NCBI RefSeq assembly: GCF_900170025.1
Contig: NZ_FWEX01000006.1
Coordinates: forward strand, 1,573,089 to 1,637,088
Length of the DNA stretch: 64,000 nt
From: Nitrospira sp. ND1
GTDB lineage: Bacteria; Nitrospirota; Nitrospiria; Nitrospirales; Nitrospiraceae
Direction of reading: 5' to 3'
The translations under genes and the position numbers were made by a program. Shown piece by piece: positions 8,705 to 17,205 of this stretch. The first letter of the stretch is position 1. Every line of letters starts with the position of its first letter. The notes below the pieces were generated by a model, which was not told the origin of the DNA, did no database searches, and saw nothing but the letters and a program-made list of their open reading frames with translations.

Positions 8705-10186
8705 TTAAGTGGCTGGTGGTTTCGGCTGCGACCGACCAACAAACACAGTAATCCCCAAATACACCCCGGACAAGCTGAACAGGAACCCAGCGACGCAGAA
8801 CACCAGGAGTAAGATCTTCCGTTGGCGGTCGTGCTCCAAAAGAAACGGGATATCCCAACTATGCAGACCATGGAATAGCCATCGATACACTCTCCTGCTG
8901 TGATCCATGAGCTCCATCAACTGGCCTGTCTTCATATCGATGTGAAGCCAGGTCTGTGCCGGATTGTCTAAAACAACTCGCAAACCAGGAAGCGGCCGAG
9001 GATTGTGGGTCGTGCTGTAGTAATACATGTCGCCGTAGGTGATTTCGCTCCTCTTAATTTCATGAGCTGGGAACACGGCCTTCGCCGCTTGACGAAGAGC
9101 CTGGAGACCAAATTCCAGAAACGGCGCGTGCGCCGTGACAGCGCTCATCACCACTTGCTGCTCAGGATCTGAGCGGAACACATAGTAGCTCACTCCCCCA
9201 ACCTTGCTAACCAGGATCTCTTTAACGGCATCACCGAGCTGGGCCTGCCGCATGGCGTCTCGTAACGGAACGGCAATATCTTCAGGCACCAACGTTCCAC
9301 CCATGAAGCGTTGACGCTGATCTACCGTTGGCTCGGGGATCGAGAACCAGCGCCCATGATCCATCGAGAACATGCCGCTCAAGAGCCACGTACAGACCAC
9401 AGATCCAATGGCCACGCCAAAAAGATGATGCCATCGCTTGATCCCCGAAAAGGGGCTGCTATGGCCTTGCCGTCTCCAGTGATGAAGATGCTGAAGACCG
9501 AGCACAAACCCGGTGGCGGCAGTGACCACGCCAGCCGCAGCCAGCCACCAGACCGTCTGATCCCACGCAGCCCAATGCCGACGTAGCACCGGCACATAGA
9601 GCCAGTGGATGACAGCACCTACCGTATTCCACCTTCGCTCGAACACCGTCGTCTCCATCACCACTTCCCCGGTTTTGGAAGAGACGTATACCTCATGCCC
9701 ATCCGCATCGTGTAATGGGACTTTCCACAAGGGCCGATAGGGGTCGAAACGCTGTTGGACCGTCCATTGATCGTCCTGCAGCGCCTCCGCCGCGATCTCG
9801 CCTTCGAACGGCACACCTTGTTGTGCAATACGTAAGGCATCGCTGTGTGTGATCCCTGACATGGGTTCTCCGCGATCCGCCCACAGACTCGTCAGCGTAC
9901 CGTCCAGAAAATGGATGACGTAGACCGGACGCCCGGCAGCCATCAGCAGACGCACCCGCTCGACCCCTTGGGGCAGCCCAACCTGATTCCAGACCGACTC
10001 CAGCGGCACACAGCAGTACTCCAACTGGAGTGGCTCAAGCCATCGGAATCGCTCCGCCTCGGTCAGGCTCGGATAGGGCACAAAGAGCAACACCGCGCCC
10101 GATCCGAACCAGAGCATGACGAGCAGACCGATCCCCACTCCCAACACACGGTGGATTCCTGTCAGTCCGGCACTCACCCAACGCAT
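8705..10186 (-). CDS. PepSY-associated transmembrane protein
   Basis: The 493-residue membrane protein has an N-terminal hydrophobic helix (about 13-35), two central helices (about 210-270, WWLAAAGVVTAATGFVLGL and FGVAIGSVVCTWLLSGMF) and a C-terminal one (LLLVFCVAGFLFSLSGVYLG), with periplasmic PepSY-like domains between. The repeated HH/GLH motifs next to the helices suggest haem or metal contacts. This layout is that of PepSY_TM proteins that accompany TonB receptors and act in ferri-siderophore or metal-chelate reduction. It starts 13 bases after the receptor gene and so shares its cobalamin riboswitch. Substrate unknown. Confidence 0.8.
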   Translation of the reverse strand: MRWVSAGLTGIHRVLGVGIGLLVMLWFGSGAVLLFVPYPSLTEAERFRWLEPLQLEYCCVPLESVWNQVGLPQGVERVRLLMAAGRPVYVIHFLDGTLTSLWADRGEPMSGITHSDALRIAQQGVPFEGEIAAEALQDDQWTVQQRFDPYRPLWKVPLHDADGHEVYVSSKTGEVVMETTVFERRWNTVGAVIHWLYVPVLRRHWAAWDQTVWWLAAAGVVTAATGFVLGLQHLHHWRRQGHSSPFSGIKRWHHLFGVAIGSVVCTWLLSGMFSMDHGRWFSIPEPTVDQRQRFMGGTLVPEDIAVPLRDAMRQAQLGDAVKEILVSKVGGVSYYVFRSDPEQQVVMSAVTAHAPFLEFGLQALRQAAKAVFPAHEIKRSEITYGDMYYYSTTHNPRPLPGLRVVLDNPAQTWLHIDMKTGQLMELMDHSRRVYRWLFHGLHSWDIPFLLEHDRQRKILLLVFCVAGFLFSLSGVYLGITVFVGRSQPKPPAT

Positions 10187-10199
10187 CCCTGCACCCCTG

Positions 10200-12395
10200 T
10201 CAGAATCGCGCCATCAGGCTCAATTCAACCGTCCGTGGCGCCCCGATGATGACTTCGCTGGGATAGAAATTATCGCCCCAACTCGCATACGTTTTATCGA
10301 ACAAGTTGCGCCCGCGCAGCGTGAACCACAGATTCTTGTATGGCACCGTCATCCAGGCATCGACCGTCATATACGCATGCATCCGTATGGCATTCGCCGC
10401 ATCGTTGTAGCGATCTCCCACATAGCGCAGCGCCGCGCCGAGATCGACCGGCACCGCCGTTGGGAGCCGATAGATCGACCAGAGGTTGGCCATCGCCTGC
10501 GGCACATTGAACGGGCGATTGCCGTTCCGGGAGACCACACTGCCTCCGGACAGTTCGGCAAAGTCGTCAAATTTGGCGGACAGAAAGGTCAGATTTCCCT
10601 GTACTCGCCACGCTTCGGTGGGACGCACCCCCATGGACAGCTCGACACCTTTAGACGACTGCCGACCGACGTTGACCGCTTCCGTCAGCGAGGTTTGCGT
10701 CAGAATGTTTTTCCGGAAGATATCAAAGTACGCAACTGTCCACTCGGCCCGTTTGTTCCAGAAGTCCCCTTTGGCGCCCACCTCCCACTGCGCCCCGGTC
10801 GCGAGTGCAAAACTTTCCTGACGTGTCACGAGGAAAATATTGCTGGCAGCCGGATCAGCCGCCGTCGCGTATTGCCCATAGAGCGTGACCTGCGGCAGCA
10901 CGTCATAGACAAGGCCTGCGCGCCAGGTGGTGGGATTGAAGTTCCGCGAGAAACTGCTCGACGTATCGAGGACGCCGGCGGTGTCGAACAACTCCCGAGT
11001 CAAATCGATACGATCATGTCGAAATCCGGCGATCAGCTTGAGCTGATCGGTCAGGCTAAGCTGATCCTCGGCAAACAGCGCGGTCGTGGTGACCATTGCC
11101 TTCTGCGTTGCTGCCGCGATCGGCCCGAACAGTCCGGCGACAGGGGCAAACGGGTCCACGCTCCCACCTGCCCCATTAAAAAAACTAGGCCTCGTGAAGT
11201 CGAGACGACTAAAGTCCAATCCCGTCACAAAACGATTCTTCAACGACGCGACGGGCTGGTTGACCTGAAACTCGAGTCGGTCGCCGATGATAGTCTGATC
11301 ATGCGCCACATAGAATCGATCACGATCAATAAGCTGCGTCCCAGTGTTAAATGTGTAGGTTTCAGCATTTTGCCAATGTCGCCTCGCCGTGTAGTAATAG
11401 GCTTGGTTCCGCACTTCGATCAGATCGGTCGGCTTCCAAGTCGTTTTGAGCTTCGTCCACGTGGTCAGCGCACTCATGTCGCTGTCCTGTGTGTTGTAGT
11501 TTTGCCGCAGCATCCGCCTATCGACAGTGCGCCCATCGAGCGTGCTTACGACTCCGTTGACCCCTTGGGTGGCAAACGACGAGGGCACCAGCGGCGTGCC
11601 AAAGTAGGGCTTGCTGCGATCGAACCCGAGATCGAAGGACGCTTCAACGCTGAGACGAGAGGTCACGTCATAGAGGAGGGCGCTGGTCCCATTCCAATAG
11701 GTATAGGGTGCCCGCTGCACGCCCAGAAAGTTGTCGGAGTTCTGATAACTCAGGTCCACTCGATAATGCAGCTTATCGGTCCCGAGCGTCCCTCCGCTGC
11801 CCACGCCGGCCCTAGTTGTATTGAAGCTGCCATACGAGAGAAAGGTCTCCGTTCCCTGTAACTCACGGACCGGTCGCTTGGTCACGAAGTTGATCGCGCC
11901 GGCAATCGCCCCTTCCCCATAGAGCACCGACGCGGGCCCCTTCAGGATCTCGATGCGATCAAGATTCCACGTGTCACGCGGGCGCGAGGTCATATTGGCC
12001 GGGCCGGTCATCAGTCCATCGTTCAGCAGTCGAATCTGGTTATTCGTGAACCCCCGCATGGAAAAGTTCGCGGGGTCTCCAGGTGCGTCGCCTACCGTCA
12101 CTCCCGTCGCGCCTTCGATCGCTTCGGAGATCGACCGAAACCCGCGCTCCTGAATAGTCTGTTGACCGATCACCTCAATACTGGCGGGAATCTCACGTAG
12201 CGTCAGACCCAAGCGGCTGGACGTCATACTTAGACTGTCGAGATTGAGCGTCCCCGTCCCCTGGCGCTCGACTGGCTGTCCAATCACCGTCACTTCCTGC
12301 ACTTCCACGGGATCCCCTTCACCTTCCTTGGCAAAAAGATTGAGGGGCATGAGACACAACACAATTCCTGAGGCCATGACAAGACGGCGAAGCAT
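10200..12395 (-). CDS. TonB-dependent outer-membrane receptor under cobalamin riboswitch
   Basis: The 731-residue product has a signal peptide (residues 1-22, ending LNLFA), a TonB-box-like VQEVTVIG, a plug domain (LREIPASIEVIGQQTI, then ILKGPASVLYGEGAIAGAINF) and a 22-strand-type beta barrel ending in aromatic LSLMARF. By sequence style it resembles ferri-siderophore receptors more than BtuB. A cobalamin riboswitch in its leader implies a cargo tied to B12 status: corrinoids, or a cobalt/nickel chelate. Downstream lies the PepSY protein; upstream lies the Ni/Co transporter. Confidence 0.88.
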   Translation of the reverse strand: MLRRLVMASGIVLCLMPLNLFAKEGEGDPVEVQEVTVIGQPVERQGTGTLNLDSLSMTSSRLGLTLREIPASIEVIGQQTIQERGFRSISEAIEGATGVTVGDAPGDPANFSMRGFTNNQIRLLNDGLMTGPANMTSRPRDTWNLDRIEILKGPASVLYGEGAIAGAINFVTKRPVRELQGTETFLSYGSFNTTRAGVGSGGTLGTDKLHYRVDLSYQNSDNFLGVQRAPYTYWNGTSALLYDVTSRLSVEASFDLGFDRSKPYFGTPLVPSSFATQGVNGVVSTLDGRTVDRRMLRQNYNTQDSDMSALTTWTKLKTTWKPTDLIEVRNQAYYYTARRHWQNAETYTFNTGTQLIDRDRFYVAHDQTIIGDRLEFQVNQPVASLKNRFVTGLDFSRLDFTRPSFFNGAGGSVDPFAPVAGLFGPIAAATQKAMVTTTALFAEDQLSLTDQLKLIAGFRHDRIDLTRELFDTAGVLDTSSSFSRNFNPTTWRAGLVYDVLPQVTLYGQYATAADPAASNIFLVTRQESFALATGAQWEVGAKGDFWNKRAEWTVAYFDIFRKNILTQTSLTEAVNVGRQSSKGVELSMGVRPTEAWRVQGNLTFLSAKFDDFAELSGGSVVSRNGNRPFNVPQAMANLWSIYRLPTAVPVDLGAALRYVGDRYNDAANAIRMHAYMTVDAWMTVPYKNLWFTLRGRNLFDKTYASWGDNFYPSEVIIGAPRTVELSLMARF

Positions 12396-12434
12396 AGTGC
12401 TCTTCCTTTGATCACGAAAGGGGTTTCTGGAGTC

Positions 12435-12600
12435 TCCATATACCCAGGTCTCCTGACTCTCGGCTCGTCCTACTCTCTGCGCCTTCCCATCCTTGTGGAC
12501 AGTGGCTGAGTGCAGATTTCGTCCCCGATCACAGTTGCGGACCAGTGGCGGCTTCTACCGCGCTTCCCTTGGGGTACATGGGCTATCGATGCATTGGATT
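12435..12600 (-). ncRNA. Cobalamin riboswitch in the leader of the TonB receptor
   Basis: Reading the minus strand, the conserved parts occur in order: AAGGGAAGCGCGGT, GCCGCCACTGGTCCGCAACTGTGATC and, near the 3' end, GAGTCAGGAGACCTGG. These are the core and kissing-loop partner boxes of the adenosylcobalamin riboswitch. It starts just behind the stop codon of the Ni/Co transporter and ends about 40 bases before the receptor ATG. Repression by B12 is expected. Confidence 0.92.
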
Positions 12601-12634
12601 GAAAAAGTTACTGCTCTAGTAGGCCTCCCTTCTG

Positions 12635-13435
12635 TTACGCCACCCGGCACTTGGGTTTGATCAGTGCGGTCAGAAACGCCAGCAACACCGCGCCGAGCAC
12701 CATAATCGTGAGACCCAGATCGCTGATCGGCAACGCAAACGAGGTGGGCTGGAGTAATTTGATGATCCCGACGACGTAAGCCAGCCCTACGACGGTCAGC
12801 GTCATCATGCGATTGCCTTGGATCGCCATCGTGGTCGCCGCCAAATACATCCGGCGTACAACAAGGCCGTTGAGGGAATCGGTAACGACCATCCCCAGAC
12901 TGAAGGCCACGCCGATCAGCAGCGCGCCCAGCAGGCCATAGCCCATCGTGCCGGCCAAGGCCCAGGCCGACATCTGGCTGGCGGTCTCGAACCCCAGCCC
13001 GAACAACGCGCCGATCGGCACGGCGCTCATCGGGTGTGTGATGTTGAGCAACTGTCTGGGCAAAAAATGGCCGATGACCCCGTGGCTCGGAACCGTCATT
13101 CCAGCCGGCAATGTCATCAGCCTGGCGAGGTTTAATGTCCCAATGGCGAACAACAGGCAGGCCGACAACACCCCACTCACGTGCAGCACAGAGTCGTTGA
13201 ACGATTGCAGATACTCCGCCGCCAATGCGATCAACCCCGCAATCAACAGGACGGAGAGGGCATGCCCGAACGCAAACCATGTCCCCACCCACCGGCTCAT
13301 TCTCGGATGCCGATCGACAGACGCCCTCGTCATGCCATCGATGGCGGTGAGATGGTCTGGGTCGGCTCCATGGCTCAAGCCCAATGCGAAGGCGAGACCG
13401 AGCAAGGCCCAGAGACTGCCATCAGCTGGATTCAT
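12635..13435 (-). CDS. NiCoT-type nickel/cobalt transporter
   Basis: This integral membrane protein of 266 residues carries the metal-recognition signature LSHGADPDHLTAIDGMTR (about 19-36), followed by FAFGHALSV and six to eight hydrophobic segments. The HxxxxDH motif is typical of nickel/cobalt permeases. It follows cbiP by 50 bases, with AAGGGAG before the ATG, at the end of the cobalamin operon, so cobalt import for corrin synthesis is the likely role. Nickel cannot be excluded from sequence. Confidence 0.88.
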   Translation of the reverse strand: MNPADGSLWALLGLAFALGLSHGADPDHLTAIDGMTRASVDRHPRMSRWVGTWFAFGHALSVLLIAGLIALAAEYLQSFNDSVLHVSGVLSACLLFAIGTLNLARLMTLPAGMTVPSHGVIGHFLPRQLLNITHPMSAVPIGALFGLGFETASQMSAWALAGTMGYGLLGALLIGVAFSLGMVVTDSLNGLVVRRMYLAATTMAIQGNRMMTLTVVGLAYVVGIIKLLQPTSFALPISDLGLTIMVLGAVLLAFLTALIKPKCRVA

Positions 13436-13485
13436 AGGCTCCCTTGTGGCCCATAGTTCTCACCCCGAAAACTCTGACGCATCAT

Positions 13486-15036
13486 TCACCGTGGTAACAC
13501 CGGGCAGAGGCCGGTAAGACGCCAGAGCAGCTCACAGTCGAGATGCCCACGCACCACGGCGTCCAGCCGGTCGTACTCGTCCTGTTTCGTGGGAATGCGC
13601 CGGATGATGTCGCCTGCGAAAATCCCCTTGCGCCGACGCAGGAAAGAAAGAGTCCGCGCCCTGATCACCTCATTCTCGAACAGGCCATGCAACATGGTAC
13701 CCACCACCATCCCATCGCTGCTGAGAGCCCCGTCACTGCGTACCTCTGTGCGCCCGTTCCGCGACTGAATCTCGAAGGGGCTCGCCTGCTGATTATGTGG
13801 CACCACCATTCCCATATGGATTTCATATCCATGGACCGCTTCTTCGAGCCCCACGCCATCGGTGAGAAACGAGGGGCACAGCACGCGGGCTAGAACCTGC
13901 GTCGTGACTTTCTCCTGCTCGAAGTGGGTTCCTAGGGCCAGCAGTCCCAATCCCCGTACGTGAGGCTCCGCCGATTCCACTCCGTGCGGATCGTCGATCA
14001 TCTCACCAAGCATTTGGCATCCGCCGCATACACCTAAGAGCGGTCCACCCTCACGGGCGCGCGCCTCAATCGCGCCGGCGAAGCCACTGGCACGGAGCCA
14101 CGCGAGATCTGCCACTGTGCTCTTCGAACCGGGAAGAATCACGAGATCGGCACCCGCAACTTCGTCAGGCTGCTCAACGAAACGCACAACAACACCAGAT
14201 TCATGTTCCAATGCTTCGACATCGTCGTAGTTGGAGAGGTGCGGCACGCGCACGACCACGACATCTAGTTCCTGCTGGGAGGGTCTACGCCGAGCCATCC
14301 GCGCTTCAAGCGATACGGAATCCTCGTCGGCAACGCGGAGGTCTTTGATATAGGGCACGACACCCAGCACCGGCTTGCCTGTGCGCTCGCTCAAAAACTC
14401 GAGCCCCGGTGTGAGCAACGCCAGGTCGCCGCGAAATTTATTCACGACAAAGGCCGCAACCCTGTCCCGCTCGTCCGGCTCGAGCAGTTCCATCGTCCCG
14501 ACAAAGGAGGCGAAGACGCCGCCTCGATCGATATCCCCCACCAGAATAACCGGCGCATCCGCCAGCTTGGCCACATGCATGTTAACGATGTCGCGATCCT
14601 TCAAATTGATCTCAGCCGGGCTCCCCGCCCCCTCGATCACAACCAGATCGTAGTTCGATCGAAGCCGAGTCAACGACTCCGCAATCACGGTCGTGAGGCG
14701 CGGCTTATACTCGTGATACTCGGTCGCCAGCATGCTGCCGATCGACTTGCCGAGTACCACGACTTGGCTGCGTCGATCACCTTCGGGCTTGAGCAGGATC
14801 GGATTCATGTCCACGCAGGACAGAATACCGGAGGCCTCGGCCTGCACCGCTTGCGCCCGCCCGATCTCCAGGCCATCGATGGTGACGGCCGAGTTCAGCG
14901 ACATGTTCTGCGACTTGAAGGGAGCGACGCGCAGTCCTTCGCGGCGGAAAAACCGGCAGAGGGCCGTGACCAGGAGACTCTTCCCTGCAGACGAAGCCGT
15001 CCCCTGGACCATGATCGTGGGGGCCAGTCCGCTCAC
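13486..15036 (-). CDS. cobQ: Cobyric acid synthase CbiP/CobQ
   Basis: This glutamine-dependent amidase adds four amide groups to adenosylcobyrinic acid a,c-diamide. The N-terminal P-loop synthetase domain reads MVQGTASSAGKS and FKSQNMSLNS. The C-terminal class I glutaminase carries the Cys nucleophile in LLGVCGGCQMLGE and the His in GTMLHGLFE. The GTG start at 15036 overlaps the cbiA stop (GTGA) and has AGGAGGG just upstream; a longer open frame continues upstream only because it runs antiparallel inside cbiA. 516 residues, normal length. Confidence 0.95.
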   Translation of the reverse strand: MSGLAPTIMVQGTASSAGKSLLVTALCRFFRREGLRVAPFKSQNMSLNSAVTIDGLEIGRAQAVQAEASGILSCVDMNPILLKPEGDRRSQVVVLGKSIGSMLATEYHEYKPRLTTVIAESLTRLRSNYDLVVIEGAGSPAEINLKDRDIVNMHVAKLADAPVILVGDIDRGGVFASFVGTMELLEPDERDRVAAFVVNKFRGDLALLTPGLEFLSERTGKPVLGVVPYIKDLRVADEDSVSLEARMARRRPSQQELDVVVVRVPHLSNYDDVEALEHESGVVVRFVEQPDEVAGADLVILPGSKSTVADLAWLRASGFAGAIEARAREGGPLLGVCGGCQMLGEMIDDPHGVESAEPHVRGLGLLALGTHFEQEKVTTQVLARVLCPSFLTDGVGLEEAVHGYEIHMGMVVPHNQQASPFEIQSRNGRTEVRSDGALSSDGMVVGTMLHGLFENEVIRARTLSFLRRRKGIFAGDIIRRIPTKQDEYDRLDAVVRGHLDCELLWRLTGLCPVLPR

Positions 15037-16409
15037 CGGACCCTCCTGGCATGGGCCGAGCAGGCCTGCACGAAACCCTGAGCCAAGCGCGGGTTCGAGG
15101 CCCAATGGGCATGGACATAGGACGCCAGCGTATTGCCCTGACGATAGCCCTCCTGAAACGGCTCTCCCCCGCGGCGACGGCGGACATGGTAGGTGCACTC
15201 GACTTCTGCCGGAAGGCGAAAGTCCGAATAGCGAAATTGATGGCCTCGAAATTTTAAGCCCGCCGGACCGAGCATCGTCGCGTCCTTCGTGTCCACCTCG
15301 ACATATCCGAGCGCCTGCAAACGATCTTTCATTTCCGCTTCGCCTGGAATGAGCCCCACCATGGGATGCAGCACGCCATCGAGCGTCTTGATGCCGTTGG
15401 ACAAATACATGAGCCCGCCGCATTCTCCATAGATGGGGCCATGAGCTTCGGCAAACGAGACCACATCCCTACGCATCGAAAGATTCCGCGACAGCTCCTC
15501 CGCATGAACCTCCGGGTAGCCGCCACCGAAATACAGACCGTCCACATCCGGCAGATGCGTATCGTGAATGGGAGAAAACCGCACGAGCTCCGCACCAAGA
15601 CTCTCAAGACGGCGGAGGTTGTCGTCATAATAGAAATGGAACGCCTCGTCGAACGCGAGACCAATTCGACAGCTGGCTCCCTCACCGACGATCCGTTCCA
15701 TGGTAGGAATTTCAGGAAGAACCGGCGTGGATTGCGCCAGCGCGATGATCGCATCGACATCGCACCACTCACTCACCCGATCGCCCCACGACACAAAGAC
15801 ATCCTCCGGGACCGTCGCCCGGTCTGCGCTGCGTAGACCCAGATGCCGATCCGCGAACGCCAAAGTAGGTTCCTTAAGAAGCCCCCCCATGACGGGAGGC
15901 TCGCCACCCGTCGCCTTGCGGAGCAATTCCAAATGCCCGCGGCTGCCGAGCTTGTTACAAATGAGACCGGCAATCTGCAAGCCTGCGTCGAAGGTCGAAA
16001 ACCCTTTGGCTAGCGCCGCAATGCTGCGAGCCATCCCTCCCGCATCGCACACGAGCAGCACCGGCGCTTGGAGCCACTTGGCGATCTCGGCCGTCGAGCC
16101 TTCATCGCCCGTCGGTGACGCGCCGTCGAACAACCCCATCACCCCTTCGATTAATGCAATGTCTGCCCCTTGCGACGCGCGCATAAACGTCGAAAGGACC
16201 GCCTCACGCCCCATCATCCATCCGTCGAGATTGTGACACGGCGCATCAGCCGCACGAACATGATAGGTCGGATCGAGATAATCGGGGCCACACTTGAAGA
16301 CGGCCACTCGCAACCCCCGCGCACGTAACGCCCGAACGAGCCCGACCATGACGGTCGTCTTGCCGACGTTGCTAGCAGTGCCGGCGATGACGAGCCGTGG
16401 AATCGTCAC
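15033..16409 (-). CDS. cbiA: Cobyrinic acid a,c-diamide synthase CbiA/CobB
   Basis: The enzyme amidates the a and c side chains of cobyrinic acid using glutamine and ATP. The P-loop is GTASNVGKTTV (about 10-20), and a CGPDYLDPTYH substrate segment and EGVMGLFDG follow. The glutaminase domain has the nucleophile in GPIYGECGGLMYLS. The length is 458 residues. It lies 46 bases after bluB and overlaps cobQ by a GTGA junction. Confidence 0.95.
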   Translation of the reverse strand: MTIPRLVIAGTASNVGKTTVMVGLVRALRARGLRVAVFKCGPDYLDPTYHVRAADAPCHNLDGWMMGREAVLSTFMRASQGADIALIEGVMGLFDGASPTGDEGSTAEIAKWLQAPVLLVCDAGGMARSIAALAKGFSTFDAGLQIAGLICNKLGSRGHLELLRKATGGEPPVMGGLLKEPTLAFADRHLGLRSADRATVPEDVFVSWGDRVSEWCDVDAIIALAQSTPVLPEIPTMERIVGEGASCRIGLAFDEAFHFYYDDNLRRLESLGAELVRFSPIHDTHLPDVDGLYFGGGYPEVHAEELSRNLSMRRDVVSFAEAHGPIYGECGGLMYLSNGIKTLDGVLHPMVGLIPGEAEMKDRLQALGYVEVDTKDATMLGPAGLKFRGHQFRYSDFRLPAEVECTYHVRRRRGGEPFQEGYRQGNTLASYVHAHWASNPRLAQGFVQACSAHARRVR

Positions 16410-16455
16410 GAACCAATCTCCGGCTGAGCCTTAACCGCACATTCGAATGGATAGG

Positions 16456-17205
16456 TCATTGGGCTCTGCCTTCCGCGGAGTGTATCGGTGCAGGTGTCGC
16501 TTGCGCTCCGTCGATCCGGCTCGACTCAAGTGCGCGGAGGAGATCGGGCCTGGGCCGCGCGTCCCAGCGGTCATGAAACACCAACTCATGCAGCGGCAGT
16601 CGTGGCAACCAGCCATTACTCTCAAAAATTGGCCGCTCAGGAAAACTCTCCACGAACCCGACGCAGAGATAGGCCACCGGAACAATCCGTTCCGGAATTC
16701 CGAGGATCGTGCGAAGGACCGCCGGCTCCATAATACTCACCCACCCGACACCGACCCCTTCTGCCCGAGCTGCCAACCAGAGGTTTTGGATCGCGCAGCA
16801 CGTGCTATACACCGCCGTTTCTGGAATGGTGTTCCGCCCGATCACCGTCGGCCCGAACCGCTCCTGGTCGCAGGTGACACAGAGATTGAGGGGCGCATCA
16901 AGGATCCCTTCCAGCTTGAAGGAGAGATACTTCTCGCGGCGTTCCTGATCGAACGTCTCCGCCGCGCGCAGCCGTTCGGCCTCAACATGGGCTCGCACCT
17001 GCGCACGAACCTCACGATTCTCGACCACAAGAAAGTTCCAAGGCTGCGAGAGCCCAACCGACCCGGCCTGATGCGCTGCTAGGAGAATACGGGCCAGGAT
17101 CTCGTTTGGAATGGGATCGGGGAGAAACGCTCGCATGTCGCGGCGGCGCGTGATCGTTTCGTACAGGCCGCGGCGCCAGGCTTCCGGAAAGGCATGATCC
17201 GTCAT
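16456..17205 (-). CDS. bluB: 5,6-dimethylbenzimidazole synthase BluB
   Basis: BluB cannibalises reduced FMN with O2 to form DMB, the lower ligand of cobalamin. The nitroreductase-like fold is shown by RRRDMRAFLPDPIP near the N-terminus, the SVGLSQPWNFLVV segment, and AIQNLWLAARAEGVGVGWVS. The start at 17205 (MTDHAFPEAW) has GGTGGGGAAAC upstream and gives a 249-residue protein; its ATGA overlaps the cobA-hemD stop. Its presence shows that the cell makes its own DMB and uses an oxygen-dependent step beside an otherwise anaerobic-type corrin route. Confidence 0.93.
   Translation of the reverse strand: MTDHAFPEAWRRGLYETITRRRDMRAFLPDPIPNEILARILLAAHQAGSVGLSQPWNFLVVENREVRAQVRAHVEAERLRAAETFDQERREKYLSFKLEGILDAPLNLCVTCDQERFGPTVIGRNTIPETAVYSTCCAIQNLWLAARAEGVGVGWVSIMEPAVLRTILGIPERIVPVAYLCVGFVESFPERPIFESNGWLPRLPLHELVFHDRWDARPRPDLLRALESSRIDGAQATPAPIHSAEGRAQ

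Noticed and set aside
10116-11861. 581-residue plus-strand open frame
   Set aside because: It lies entirely antisense to the TonB receptor gene, has Arg/His/Pro-rich content and no family motif; a typical shadow of a GC-rich gene.
15037-15423. Upstream extension of cobQ
   Set aside because: It runs inside cbiA in another frame; the GTG at 15036 with AGGAGGG and a GTGA overlap is a far better start.
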